The notes: generated from the letters alone by a model not told the origin. Counted from the stretch's first letter, positions 44,601 to 59,600 are shown. The stretch: DNA of 64,000 bases from Pseudoips prasinana (GCA_951640165.1 OX621241.1:3482001-3546000); one strand, 5' to 3'. Translations and numbers: made by a program.

Positions 44601-47600
44601 TAGGATTAATAGTCTTAGGAAGAGAAAATAAAAACCTCAAAATAATAGTAATATTAATCATTTTGAAACGAATAGCTCCATACGCTTACTTAGCTTCACC
44701 TCGAGCACCGTCATAACTTCCAACTTGTCGGTATAAATTTTAAATCAGATATCTGGAACCAAACGAAAAACTTAACATTCTTGTTAAATTAACCGTGAAA
44801 TCACTATATTGTTATAACCTCTAAACAGTCCAATTACGTATCCATTAAAAACCAAATTAGGACATACAAATCTTTAAATTCTATAGAATTTGTCATGTAC
44901 TCTTCAGTACGACTTGTTGAATTTTTACCGAAAATTTACGGTTCGAAAATTCTCCCACGGAATAAAATACATGCGTAAGTTCGTCAAGTATTTGATAAAG
45001 ACATTGCAATTTGAACCTAATGTATAGGAAGTAAAACTTACAATAGGTTACGTAAGCTTGAAGGCCACCGGAAATCAAGTGCGGTTGGATTATTGGGATC
45101 GCGATCAGAGTTTAAACATGGCCGCACATCCGGTCAATTGAATATCCATTTAACTAATTAACATAGGTTAATTCTGGACCCAATGCGCTTCATCTAGACA
45201 ATAATCTTAGAAAATTAAACTTAAGGAATATATTAATTTATACTTTGTAATTTAACAATATTTTTTATTTTCATTTAATGAACTTTTGTATATATATAGC
45301 ATAAATATGAACTAGTCTGAACTTGGCGATCTGCGTTAGGCTACAAACTTTTGTAGCCTAACGCAGATCGCCTACCCCGGATTGGTAGAGGGTGTGGGTT
45401 CGAGACCCGCCAGACTATTAAATTTATGATTGGCGTACAGATGGCATAAGAGGCTTTCATTGCTTCACCGGACAATAATAAAACTAACTAAGACACAAAA
45501 CAATATGCCACTTAAACATTGTACGCCATAAATTATTATGCCTTCCTTTAAGGAAACCAAACCACCATAAAGCCTAATCAAAATTTATTATCACCATTAA
45601 AATAAATTTCCCCAATGTCGGACTTTGTTCTCATTTAGTTAAAAGCATAAAGTCTGTGATAAGTATTGCCGACATGCAACCGTAATATGATTGTCCGTCT
45701 GATAAATATACTGAATGAAAGCTTCCGTGATGTCAAAATAATTTAGATTTGAGATAAGGTCGTGGGTTAATTCGGTCTAATTAGTCAGAGGGATGGGCTT
45801 GTTAATTGCCCATATGCTATAGTATCATATTAGTTATAAAAAGTAAGTATACTTAACTAAACAATAGTAGTATTTTTTGTCTTTATTATAACATCGTCTC
45901 TCAAAATAGAGGTTCTAGTCTAATTTAGTAGACTGTGTAATAAATCATATTATTGTTTTGCTGTGTGGTGACGGCATAGAATATCATCACCCCATCTCAT
46001 CCCCTGGGGGCGTAGAAATCGACTGAAGGAATACTTACCACAGAACGGGCAGCAGCGTTTTTCTGTACAGTTGGACCATCAAAATGAGATCCCCAACCCA
46101 TCTGCCAAGCGTGGCGATTAAGGCATTTCCCCCCATTCTTTGGGGAGGTTTTGGTCCATCAGTGGACGTACTTTAGCTGACATGATGATATTATTGTTTT
46201 CTTAGTCGGTCCATTTTTAATATAATTTATAAAGAAAAATATGGTACATTTAAAAATATCGACTTCTACAATCGGCAGCATAAATAGGGACCAGGCTACC
46301 GGAGCTTACCGCTGAAGATACAATCAATCTACTGACAATGCGTACCATAACAGCATTGCTTTTTAAATCTCATGTCCGTCGAATGATGTCCACTGCTGGA
46401 CAAAGGCATCCCCAAAATAACTCCACGATGGGATTGTGTCCATCATTTGGAGGGATATATTGTAATAATAATATGTAATAATAATATGTAGGGGCAATGT
46501 CACACAGATCATCCTAGCCCCAAACTAAGCAAAGCTTGTACTATGGGTACCAGGCGACAGTATACATACTTATATACATAGATAAATACTTAAATACATA
46601 GAAAACATCCATGACTCAGAAACAAATATTCGTGCTCATCACCCAAATATTTGCACTTACCGGGATTCGAACCCAGGACCACCAGCTTCGTAGGCAGGAG
46701 CACTACCAACTAGGCTACGGTGACCGTCAAATATACTCCTACACTATTTAACAAACAGCACTATTACAATTTTTATTTTATAATCGAATACAAATAAATC
46801 CTAATGTTGTGAGTTTTCATGTAAACAGAATATTATATAGATTAGACCACAGAGAGATTATGCAAGTAAGAAGTAAGAGCCTTTACATATGTACCGAGTT
46901 GTAATCTTTATACCAACGTAATTACGAGTGTTATCTGCAATCGGCATGCAACATTACACAAGATCATTCTGAGTTGAAGATGGCTGTGGGTCTTTATAGC
47001 ACGAGATAAGATAAAAAAAACTTGCTGGCGGTCATAGTACTCTGAAAGACGCTGCTACCCGTTCTCCGGTAGATATTCTCTTGGGATGACTTCTACGCCG
47101 CCCACGGGATGAAATAAGATGGTGATATTCTCAGCCCCACAGCAATTTGAATATTGTCCCATTATTACTGTTATTATATTAAGCTTGCTATACGGGCCAT
47201 AGCCAATTGTTATTATAATGATACATTTCAAATAACAAAAGTCTAACGATTTGGAATATTTAACTCATCCCATCATTAATTCATTTTAAAAAGAATGTAA
47301 CTTATAAATCCTTTTATTTTACGACCAATTTCAACTGAAACACCTTTAATCAAAAAAGGTTCTTTTCAAATCCATCCATCAGAATGGATAATTATTGGAT
47401 TCGTATATGGCAACACTGACAACCTATAATTGACGCATCCCGTTTGAATTTAACGTACGGAAATGATTAGTAGTCGTTACTAAATCCATGATAATTGTTC
47501 AAAATGAAATAGGGATTAGATATGATATGATATAATTGTTATCTACAAGTATATTAGCTGCCATTATCATATTATTGTATAGTCCAATGATTAGTTCGTT

Positions 47601-50600
47601 CATTTGTAAAGAGTCTATGCTTTTTTTAATGATTGTATGATTGGCAGCTTGAACGCAGGCTTATTAATAGACTAATAGTGAATGACGATGTTAATAAGAT
47701 AAGTTCTCATGGCTATTCTAATAAGATTATGAGAAGGCTTGTTTGTATAAGAGTCAGCTACTAAAGTGTAATGTTATCGGCTCTTAACACTTTCACATTC
47801 CGTAGATGAGACCTAAATTACGTACGGTTGTTCTTAGTAATAAGTCAAATTCAATCTTTTATTACATTTTCATTTGTCATTCATTTATTGTAATTAATCA
47901 TATTGAGATGCTATATATGTAAACAGTTACAATATGTAACCCCGTTAGGGCACATCACATTCTAACTACCTACTGACGCCACCGGGCTACGGGAAGAAGG
48001 ATAAATTAGTAGTATTTTACGCCTAATTATGACTTTTATAGGTACTAGTGTACCTATAAACGGGGTGACTAAAAACACCAGGGTGAATAGCAATAGGGAT
48101 CCATACAAAAATAAAAGTATGTTTGTTTCTATTCATCCCCGTGTTTCTAATCACCCCGTTTTACGGTACATGTTTGAAATTTTGAGTTGCATTGTTGTAA
48201 TGTTTTTTAAATCGCCCAGAATCCTCTGCTCCTGTGGTGCAGCGGTTAAGACAGTCGCCTCACTACTTCGTGTCCCGGAAACGATTCCTGCGCAGAAAAA
48301 CTATTTGTGTGCCCCATATACATATATTAGAAGTGAGTCTGTTCATCCAGACTCACTCACTTTGTGTCCATCAATTATATTATATTTTGAAGTAGAAATA
48401 TACAGTATATATTTATAGTTTATATAAAAATAAAATAGTTAACTGGAAGCCTTAATATAATAATAAAATAAAATAATGAAGCTAGAAGAGCTGGTAAGCT
48501 TCTGTTCTTTTAATTGCGTGCTTGTAAATAATTATGTCCATCCGAGTATCACATATACATTGCTGAATTCAAATCAAATGCTGTTTTATCTCACAGATAC
48601 GCAATTAGAATAAATACTGACGTAAATAATTTTACAAATGTAACTACGACATCAACAAGACAGCAGTCATGTTCAATCACTATAATCTGTTCAACAACAC
48701 TTCAACTTATCAACTAAAATAGTGAGGGGAAACGTTACTAAATAAAACAGCACCGATATCAAAGGCGCAGGGAAGCAAACTACTCCCAATAGACATTTTA
48801 GACATGTAGCAATAAACAGTAGGGCTCTAGACAGAAAACAGACGTCCTTGTACCAAGGGCCCTTTGTTTACATCTTTTATAAATAAACTTTTAAAGTGAC
48901 CTCCTTTGTGTTAATATTAGAATGTTTGTAAAAAAAGTTTTATGTGTTTTTTATGCAATGTTTGTAATAACACGATAAAAACAGCTGCTGTATTTCAAGT
49001 CTCATCTTAGCGGAAAAAGTATTAAAGTTTAAAAACAATATCAATTAAAATTCCGAGCTATCGAAAGTCATGTGCCCATAAATTCGGATATTTAAAAAAA
49101 ATGTCCTACCATATGCCGTATCAGCTGATCGACCTCCATTATATCAGTCGGTAATTCCTCTCGACGCAGGTAAAAGTTTTTTTTGGTGGCAACTTTCAAC
49201 AGCTGTTCTTGGTGCGTGCACGCATTCGAAATCTCCCAAAATTTTCATACAATTTGAAGTTTTTAATGGAACAGAACATCTGCGCAAGCAGGTGCCGTTC
49301 TGGAATTTTACATTTCAAAATTGGAACGCGTCTCTCTCAATACAAAGTTACAAAATGTGTATTATTTGGCAGACAGTTGTAAGATGCAGTCGTGTCTTTT
49401 GTAGTTACATGTCGGATTTAATACCCTTTTTATAAAAATGATGAAATTTTCGATGTGCCAGATTTTTGTCGACTCATAACAAATTTTAATGTATATTGAG
49501 ACACATATTAAATGAAAACATTTACTTAATTAAACACAACACACAAGAAATGCAGAAATGTATAAACATGATTCAAAATATAAAAAAAGCAATCAAAAGT
49601 AATCAATTTATACAACAGATGAGTCGCTATGACTATCATGTTCTACCAAAAGGGTCACCACTTCAGTATCAGCAAGCCATAGTTAAGACCCAAAAAATCA
49701 ACATTCTACATTAAATAATCATATCTAATAATGTCAATATTCTGTTTGCTGTAACAGAACCCAATGTAATCATCTTATCTCTTCCTTAATACTACAACTA
49801 AAATACTTGTAAAAAAACCTTTTCTTTCGTATCCTTTCAATCATATTTAACTTTCAAAAGCGGAAACGTAATTTTATCAGTTCATTTTTTAAGCATCCGC
49901 ACCCCGCATTCGTTTCATATCGATGTGTTATGGATGCAATACTGATCTTCGGTGTTGGGTGTCATATCCGTCCGTCATTTGATAGGTTCGCTAAGTTTTT
50001 GCTAAGCTTCGGGCACTGATATCTTGAACCCACATAAACCGACGCCATGTTTTAAGGGAAGAGTTACTTTAGTTTCGTCTCACTTATTAATTATGATAAT
50101 AATGAATATCTTGGGACAACTAACACACATCTCCATAATTGAGTACTAAAAGAATTCTATCAGAAGTAATGAATAATGTTTTTTTATTTTTTGAGAATGC
50201 ATTATATATTTTTACCGGCTCGGTATTTGAAGTCAATCATTTTTATCTGCCGTTGCACACGATATTGCTAGACCAACTTGTTTATGGTAAACAGCAAAAT
50301 AATGTTTACTTTTAAGTAGTTACTGAAATTGTGACTGGTTTTGTATTATAAATACATATAACTAAAAGTATTTCTTTCTTTCTAACGATGCCGACATGTA
50401 AAATAGATAAGCAATATACATTTAGAATAGGTATCAATTCAATTCTTCCATAATAGAATAGAATAGAATACTCATTATTGTACACACTCAAACAAAACAA
50501 TTATATGGAAGACAAAATAAATAACACAATAATGTACAATGGGCGGTCTTATCGCATTAAGCGATTTCTTCCAGACAACCTTTGGATGGATAGGAGCTCT

Positions 50601-53600
50601 AAATATTTAAAGTAGTAGGTGTGCAACAAATGAAGTAGAAAAGTATAGAAACATTGTAAGTATATATATAATTATATATAAATATATAATGAGGTTTATA
50701 ACAATGTAAGGTGGCATACCAAATAGCATGTGTATATAGCAAAATATGTATAAATACAGTATATAACATAAATATTATATTAGACAGTAGGTGACTTTAC
50801 GAAAGTAGGTAGTGTTCTTTAACAGCTTTATTAAACGTGGCAAGGGTTTGTGCACGTCTGATATCAATTGGCAAGGCATTCCATAATAGTACTGCTTGAA
50901 CAGAAAATGATTTGTTCATAAATGTGGTAGAATGCATAGGAGTATGCAGCTTTAGGTTGTGTGATGATCTTAGGAATCTGGAATGTGTGTCACAGAGAAA
51001 CTCGAAACGGTTTTTAAGATATGTAGGTGTAGTGGGATTAAAGAGAGTGTTATATAATAAAGAAAGAACATGAGCATTCCGACGAAGGCGGATTGGCAAC
51101 CACTTGAGCTTTGACCGGAATAATGAAACGTGAACGTGTCAGGGTGTAGTGATAGGCCGTCAAACGAAGGAGATTGTACGGTCAAAAAAGAGTCCACAGT
51201 TTAGCAGCTGGCGTGTATTTGGTGACGCAGTAGTTATCTACAACAACACAGAACAGAATAATAGATATCCAAAAGTACAAAAACGGAAATAATTTCGACA
51301 GTTGGTCAACTTATCGAACGCAAAAGAAATCAATTTCATTTTGAAAAGATACTTAATACCTTAAAGTTTTTCATTCACAACATATTAAAGCATCGTATCA
51401 ATAGCAATCGACTAAAAATATTCCGTTGAAATCTCTATTATTTGCTGTTCAAACGACACAGTGGGTATAATATCATGTTCGTAACAGCTGACGCTACAAA
51501 AAAATGCCCTCTTCCTTTATCTATGGCCACTATTCAATAACAGCCACATTTGTACGCCCACAATACACAAGCGGATATATTGAATTCAAGTTCAGTTCCT
51601 TTAAATGTTCGTTGTGAAAATAACTAAAGTATAAATGTAGAAATAATAATAGTTTTAATCCTTTAACTTATTTATTAATTTTATTTGAGGATTATTAACG
51701 TTACAAACATTTACACAAAGATAAAAGATACATGTATGTATGTATATAGAATAGAAAAAAGTGCTGCAATAATCATAGACAACCATGACATTCGAAGCAT
51801 CATCTTTAGTAGAGTATAAAAATATTTTAAATTAGTTGTGGTGACTTGGTTTATTTACAAATCAACACTAAGTTACGAAAGCCAAACAAATAAACACATA
51901 GATATATGAAAATGTTATGGAAGACGGGAATGTAGGAATGTGAATTACATGCAAGGTTGAAGTTTAAATAATTGTATTTTAACTCTGACCTTGAATGTAA
52001 TCTAAATTTCCGGTTTCCAAACTATCTATCTATTCGCAATTTTGAGAAAAGAATTAATTAAATTAAGATTTTTTTAGTTTATTTAATTTTCTTCTGAATT
52101 AGATTTATTTTTTACTGTAACGACAACTGTGGCTTCTAGTGACATAATTTCGTTTTAATTCAATTTAAAAATAAAGCACTTCATCATACACAACATATTT
52201 CTTACAAAATTAAGTTTTAATACTACTCTTTTGAAATCCATAAGAATAATATGTGTACTTTTTTTCAAGATACGGTTCGTTTCCCAAGCCTGCACATGGC
52301 ACACAGGAATTTGACACGCAGATGTTTCGTTCCGCCATTGACAATAAAATACCTAATCAATATGGCCGACGACGTGCACTTTAGAAAAATATTTTAGGAC
52401 TGCCAATAGTTATGTTAGGTACAATAAATGGTTCAGAAATTACTTAAATAATAATCTTTAACTGACTATTATGTCGAAAAATGTAAAACCAATATATGTT
52501 AAAATATAAGAAAGTATATTTTATATTCGAAACCTAACTGTGTTTAAAAAATGTGTGCTTGCACCTCTCTCTTGCCCCTACAGTAGATAATATAGGAAAC
52601 ATAACCCTCTCTCTTTCTATCTTCACTAACTTAGGTAAGTATATCTCTCTCAACTTCCTTTTTTGTTGTTTGCCTCACCCGATCACACTATTCGTAACTT
52701 TAGTATTTCAAAAATTTGAGTTAATTCGAACTATGTATAACGATTATATATATGAAAACATCAAGAGAAAACTATCTAAGCTTTTACTCTGATATTAATT
52801 AATTTACTTTAATGCCGCCGTATATAGTTTTAGTTGCAATTATACCACACATAATGAAAACTACTAAACTGCTAATAGTAACATAGTGATTTGAATAACA
52901 CACATCAGTTATTATACGTATAAAATCTATAATAGTTAAACTAAAACCAAGAAAGCTGTGACATTAATTAAATCGGGCGCGTGAATTGCGTTGGGTTGGA
53001 AAGATCATCATTGTATTAGGAAATACCAGGCGTTTGCTGCTTAGCATAAACCTGATGTCGATTATAAATAGCAAATGCATTAAAATAAACTATTGAATGC
53101 TCAAATAAGGTATTAAACTATGAAATTGTTACTGAAAATTTTATTATTCGTAGATAATTTAATTTTGTGCATAAATTACTTTTTAAATTATTCTTATATA
53201 AAATATGTGTATAATTTTTGATATTTTATTTTATTTATCACAGCTTTCATCCTGCGGCGTCGTTTTCGTTAATTGTTGGAAACAAGGCATTTGCTGGATG
53301 AAAAGTACCTACCGTATGTTCTTTTTGTACCCCTAACAACATGTGAAAGCGTAACTAATAAACAGACAAATAAACTCACATCCACATTTCTAATATTAAT
53401 TTGGTAGGAGTTTATACTCTTGATCATTATTTATTCAATTTATAATGTAAAGAACGACATACATTTTAATAAATACCTAGGAATTTCTATGAGCTAACGC
53501 AGTTTGAAAATAATTACCTAATAAAATTTTAATGAATAGAAAACATAGCAACTGAGCAAGGAATGTGTATAAACCCAACTCGACCAACAAGATCCAACAT

Positions 53601-56600
53601 TGCACGTAATCAAATGCAATCCGCGTGCCATTCCGAAATTGCGCTGAATATAAGTCGTAAGATATCCACCGACTATAAAATCGTATCCTTATACATTTTA
53701 AACCAAATAAACTTGCAGTTTACGATACATTAAAAATGAATAAGGGTATATAAAAATGAATAACATACGGGATGTTACATTTTTAGTCGATTTTATGAGC
53801 ACATCACTAAAGATTTTAATAAAGCAACTGTCAAATGCTTTTTTGAATTTGGAACGCGTCAAAGAGTATGCTATAAATCCAAAATGGCGGTAAAAGAAAG
53901 CCATCAATACTTTTTTACGACGAAATTTTATTACAAGTACTTTTTCGATATTTTCAAAGTAGGGGTCAGCGCAGTTTGACATCTTAGCTGGAAACGGTTT
54001 AAAAAGAGCCCGAAGATTTTATTGCAAATTGTCGTCCGTCAATGATTGTTAATGATTCGGTAATTTGTTGATGGGTCTGAGTAAAAACTTAATATGTAGT
54101 AATTAGGTGTACATTAAATTTCTTCGTACCTATCTACTTAATAAAATTTCATAGTAAAACAAGTTACATACTTTTTGCAAAAATGTAGACACAATAATTT
54201 AAGTTGGATGTCTACCTAACATGTTTGTATGCCACTGAAGACATAGTTCTGGTCTACATATTTTTTTTCAGGTGAACCGGTTTATAAAACTTTAAGTCTG
54301 TGTTTTCTTAGAAAACGCAAAAACGTGACACTATAAAAATTGTGGGCTAACTTGGTAATAAAATTCATGTTTAAATCCAACTAAATATAAAATAAAACTC
54401 CAAAAGAAAAACAATAAATTCGTCAAATACTAGTAAAAACTGTAAAAAGCTGATTTAATTTTATATGTGACTATAACAATGGGTGATTTACAATTACTAT
54501 GTTTTGCAACGAGTTGTAAATCAGTTTTACGGTCTTTAATATAAATACACATATATGTATGTAATTGTATATAAGCGGTTAAGTAGTTAGCTCATTAAAG
54601 TTTTTACAAAATAATAAATACATAATGATATTTTTTGTGATTACTATGTAATTTTTATGGTATTCAGCTATTCTTCAACGTCTTTCAATATCTCGTTTTA
54701 AAAACTTGGATCAGACCATTGCTTAAAATGTATACTTGAGAAGCTGATTTACCAATATTACCGCACGGCACCGAGATTGGTTTCTTCATTGATACTAATT
54801 TATTAAATGCCATTCGATGTCATCCACGCAAAGTATTGCCATCGTCATTTGAGAATGGATATAATGAACGGCATTTTTATACATATTTGGGTTTACAAAT
54901 ATTGATAATGTCCATGCCGATTACGGCATAACTACTCACAGGGGCACTGAAAGTAATCCAAGCTTCATCTCGGACCAATAAGTAGTAGGATGAAATCTAT
55001 TAATATTAAGCATAGATGATGTCTATAAATCTCTCGTATTACAAATACTAAATGTTGTTGTCTAACATATCATTCAAAATGTATTATTATTGTTGGTCCG
55101 ACCTGCATGAGTTATAGACAAGTAAAATAATTTGAAGCTCATTTATTGTGTACCCATAAATGAGATTTTATTTTGAGAGACTTTTAGGTAGTATTTAGTA
55201 GCGTACTTAAGTACCTCAGTTCTAATGACAGTTAAAAGAAATGGTCACTCAAATGGTGTCGAATTACACAAACTAATAATACTGTATTAGGCATAATAGA
55301 AATTTTAATACCGAGGTCATAGAAATAAAATATTAAACAATATTTTTTAATCCCATTTCTGAACCATAAAACGTTTTGCTTTATGGTTCAGAAGTGGAAT
55401 AAAAAGTTGAAATGGCCTATATGACTTTTTTAAATAGCTCATAAGACAGCCATGCTGAGCTGCTCACCATTTGAGCGCTCAAAATATGTGTTAGTAACAG
55501 CAATGGAGTATTTTGTACGGTATTTATATTGTATGCAGCTATTTTTACTCTGATTGTCTTTTTGTATCTTTATTATGTGTGCTCAATAAATATTTTTTTC
55601 TTCTTTCCTCTACAAGTATTTGTACTGTGACTATAGAGATATAAATAATTTATTGCATTGCCAATCCTATAAAAAATATTGAGAGTTTATCTTATCTCTG
55701 ATAGTCTACTAAATAAATATTACCACAACCAATGTAGAGTATGGCATAAGTACATTGTGTAACATCTGCAAACCAAATTAATGGAACAAATTCTCAGGAT
55801 GCCATTCACACAGTTGAAACACATACTTATTCTTACTTTGTATGCAAGTGCGTACTTTCGAACATTTGGTCCCCATTCTTGAATAATACTGATAAAGTTG
55901 ATAACGTATCTTTGATATTATCTAGGTTGCATACCTAATATTCTGCCTAATAAATCAGCAAGAGTATGGACTAAAAAACGTAACCTCGTTTTTTATCATA
56001 CTCGTATATGGCGTCGTTGAATGAACAAGGCAATAACTATGAAATGCAATAACATATATATATAATAAAATCGTAGGAAAGTCAAAACTGTACATTGAAT
56101 ATTTTTTTAAAAGGATACTTGGGGCGTGATCTACAATCGATATCGAAGCCAAAAAGTTTCCCACCTAATGGAATCACACAGATCTTTGTGTGATGAGAAA
56201 TTTGTTTGCGTCTGAGTATAATTTTATTATTTATAACATGTATGTATTGACGGTCACCGTAGCCTAGCTATCACCTACGGGGGAGGAGCTGTGATAAAGT
56301 TTAACGCGGGTAAAACCGCGGGGCACAGCTAGTTAATTTATAATGCTCTCATGAATTCAAAATGTTTGTGGTTTGGACTCAATACCACTGACTCCTCAAT
56401 CCCACGTTCTAACCACTAGGATATCTCGTACACACCGTTACTAAATTATATGCAACTTAAAAAAGCTAAGATTATTTTTATAGATAAGTTAATTTTGCTC
56501 ATTTCCTATCTATTCTGTTCACTATCTACTACATCTTTTGTTCTCCATGCTATTTTTGTGTCATCTAACTCGTTAGTTGCCTGGAAGACACAGAGAGAAA

Positions 56601-59600
56601 GAAGAACTATAATAATAATAAAATAAATAAAATAAAAAAGGTTTTTATTCACGTAGACTTTAAAAAAGCGCTTGTAAATAGTCAGAACATGTTTGTAGTA
56701 TTATAGTTGTATACATTTTTATTTCTAGTAACATAGATATTTAGGTACACATTGTATTGATTGTATTTATTTTATAACAGCAATGATATTTAGCTAGCTC
56801 GTATCAAGTTATTGTCAAGAGATTATGTTTAAGTTTAATTATCTAGTTTAAGTCTAATATTTTTAATACATATTGTCAATGGTTCTGTCTATATTAAGGT
56901 GTTATTATTATGACGGACCTTGTGTTAATAACGACGGTCGCGCTTTAATGCTTCCACCGGCTTTAAGCGATAACGCCGCCTAGCGCCTATTGCATTGATA
57001 TTATTGTAACATCTTTTTCTATATGTAATGTTACAATAATATTAATGCAATAGGCGCTAGGCGGCGTTATCGCTAAAAGTTCTTTCTCTCTGTGTTTTCC
57101 AGGCTTCTTCTGTTTCTGTAAATTATTTGACGCAATAAAGTGTACTCATTATTATTATCACATGTGTATTAGCACTTTTATTTACAATATATTATATAAG
57201 GGTATTTTAATACGAATACAACTTATAAAATATATGGGCTACATGGAGAGAAATTTCCGCACAATCCTGGCATTTGCCAGCAAAACCGCCTTCTGCATGT
57301 AACTCTTCAGCCCAGATATCAAGCCCTAAACTTGCAAGGTTGATTTTCAGGGATTTAGGAATAACTCCATTTGTGGATATAACAATAGTGATATATTATA
57401 TTATTATTAAGAAATGATGTTTTATAACGTCATTTTTTAATTCCTTTAATCAATATAATGCACATTATTACACAAAAAAATTAGAACTAACCTACCAATT
57501 CTTTACATAATATTTCACTGTTCTTTTGTGAAGTATAATGAATAAAATGTATTTTTTTATTATTTTACATGACATTGACAGTTGAACAGATATGATAAAA
57601 ATAATAATAAAAGATATATAAATTGAAATTATAACTTTCGAATTAGTAACTTTTTTTAAATAAAGAAAATGTATTGGAATGTGTCTAAAATTGTATTATG
57701 GCAATATGAAACAATAGTGTGCACAACCCACGAAACGGAAGTTACGTAAGACTTCCAGCTTCTTGTCATAATAATTTATTGATATTTTATCAAAGTTTTC
57801 ACAACAAACGAGCATGCAGATTCTGTCTTAGTCGCTGCACGTGTGGCGCAGCGACTAAGACAGTCGCATCGCTGTTTCGTGTCGCGGGTTCGAATCCGAG
57901 GGATGTAATTTATGTCCATATGTTTGTACACCGCGACAAAAAAAAAGAAGAGCATTATGAAACTTCACATTTAACACATTGCTAATTATCACTAATGGGA
58001 ATAGCTACTTTGATAAGGTTAATAATTATGTTACGGTTACCAGGTAGCTATAATCTTTGCTATAGATTATTTGCAGAAGAAACATGCATCGTATCTTCAA
58101 TTTTTACATATCATCTGGCATTTGCATACCTTTTGCATATAGTTAGTAGTAAATAATTGAGTGTATTTGAACCGACATATGGTTAATGATAGCAGTATAG
58201 TTTTCCGTAAAAATTTGAACTCTAGACAAGAATCAAAATCTATAATAATAATAATAGTGGGACATTATTCACACACGGCCGAATCTGACCTGAAACTAAG
58301 CAGATCATGTACTATGGAAACCAGATAACTGATATACGGCATATACTACTTTTCTTTTATAAATACATACTTATATAGATAATTACACTCAAACGCTCGA
58401 CAAACAGACATGTTCATGTACACTAATATCTATCCTGGGTGGATATCGAACCCACGACCTGCGACGTGAAATGCTAGTATCTACCAACCACGCCAATACA
58501 AATGTTATTGTAGTAAACGGCAGGTAAATTTCATTTCATGGAAATAGTAAACAACGCAATTATTCTCAGTTTCCGTAAAGTTGAAAACAAAATATCTGCT
58601 GAAACAAGTAACAGTCCCACGTAAAGCAAACATTACTGGACATTAACATAAGGAACTGTCACATTGAAGCGATTTATGGTACAAGTGTATGTTCTACTTC
58701 CCGAACTGCTCGCAGTTAGTACTTAAAACCTAATACCTGAATCGATAACAGACTTCAGCATTTAGAAAGGCGTCTTAAAAGGTGAAAGTCATGCTTTCAT
58801 GCTTCGCAAAAAACTCGCATCTCAGCACGGCCTTGCCAAGGTGAGTGCAAGGGGGACATAACGGTCTGCGCCGGCGCACCGGCCCCGCACACCTCAGACA
58901 TATTAATTTTCATACGCCATCGCTCACTGCGACGTCCACCGAATGTTCCCACACTACGCTTCCTACGTGTCTCCCAACATAAACAGCAATCTACACACAT
59001 TTGACACGTGCGTCGACGGAAACGAATTATGGTTTTTGATACACTTCCTTTCCATACATAAAGACCAGCAAATATGGTATGGTGTGCCATAAAATAAGGT
59101 TCAAATTATATACACGATGCTTATAAGAAAGCAGTGTATAACGGTGACTCTCCTTTTAAGTGCAGGACTGTTATGCCTTTCATTATTTGTAAACAAACTT
59201 ACAAGAGGAATTTTCAGCAGTATGAAAGGTGTTTCGTAAGTTCAGTTACATAATTGTGTCAACATTGATGCCCTTATTGTCATCGCGCATTAAAACTGGG
59301 TTGTAATGCCATTGTTATGAAGTAGAATAACTACGATGGCACTTTTCCAAGGACGTGGTACCATTGCGACACTTACATTAAAGTGGCGAATTTAATTGAG
59401 CGTTCAAGGATTTTCCTAACGACCGTTGCGAATTAACGTAGGTTGATTATGTTAATGTACTTAAATATTTTGGAGTTGCCATAATAACATAAATTCTTAT
59501 AATCAATTACATATTCATTAAGTAGAGCTAGAGGTATTCTGAGAAATAGCGAACCGCAAGTTTTCGTACATAGTCAACTACTTGGTATTCAAAAAGCATA

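Larger units (their letters stand above)
46372..47150 (-). repeat. LINE 3'-end unit split by composite unit 2
   Basis: Left part ATGTCCACTGCTGGACAAAG ... CATCATTTGGAGGGATAT (46386-46460). Right part CGGTCATAGTACTCTGAAAG ... CCCACGGGATGAAATAAG (47029-47130). About 60 bp of the target is missing compared with 32310-32370. Confidence 0.75.

Noticed and set aside
48029..48418. 129-codon ORF
   Set aside because: Runs across a TIR element and SINE-F copy 1; chance reading frame.
50797..51099. Host gene in intron 1
   Set aside because: The 100-aa reading is the C-terminal end of a LINE reverse-transcriptase protein, followed by a LINE 3' UTR.
58797..59090. 97-codon Cys-containing minus-strand ORF
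   Set aside because: Cysteines do not form a RING or TRAF finger pattern, and no good splice donor links it to exon 2.
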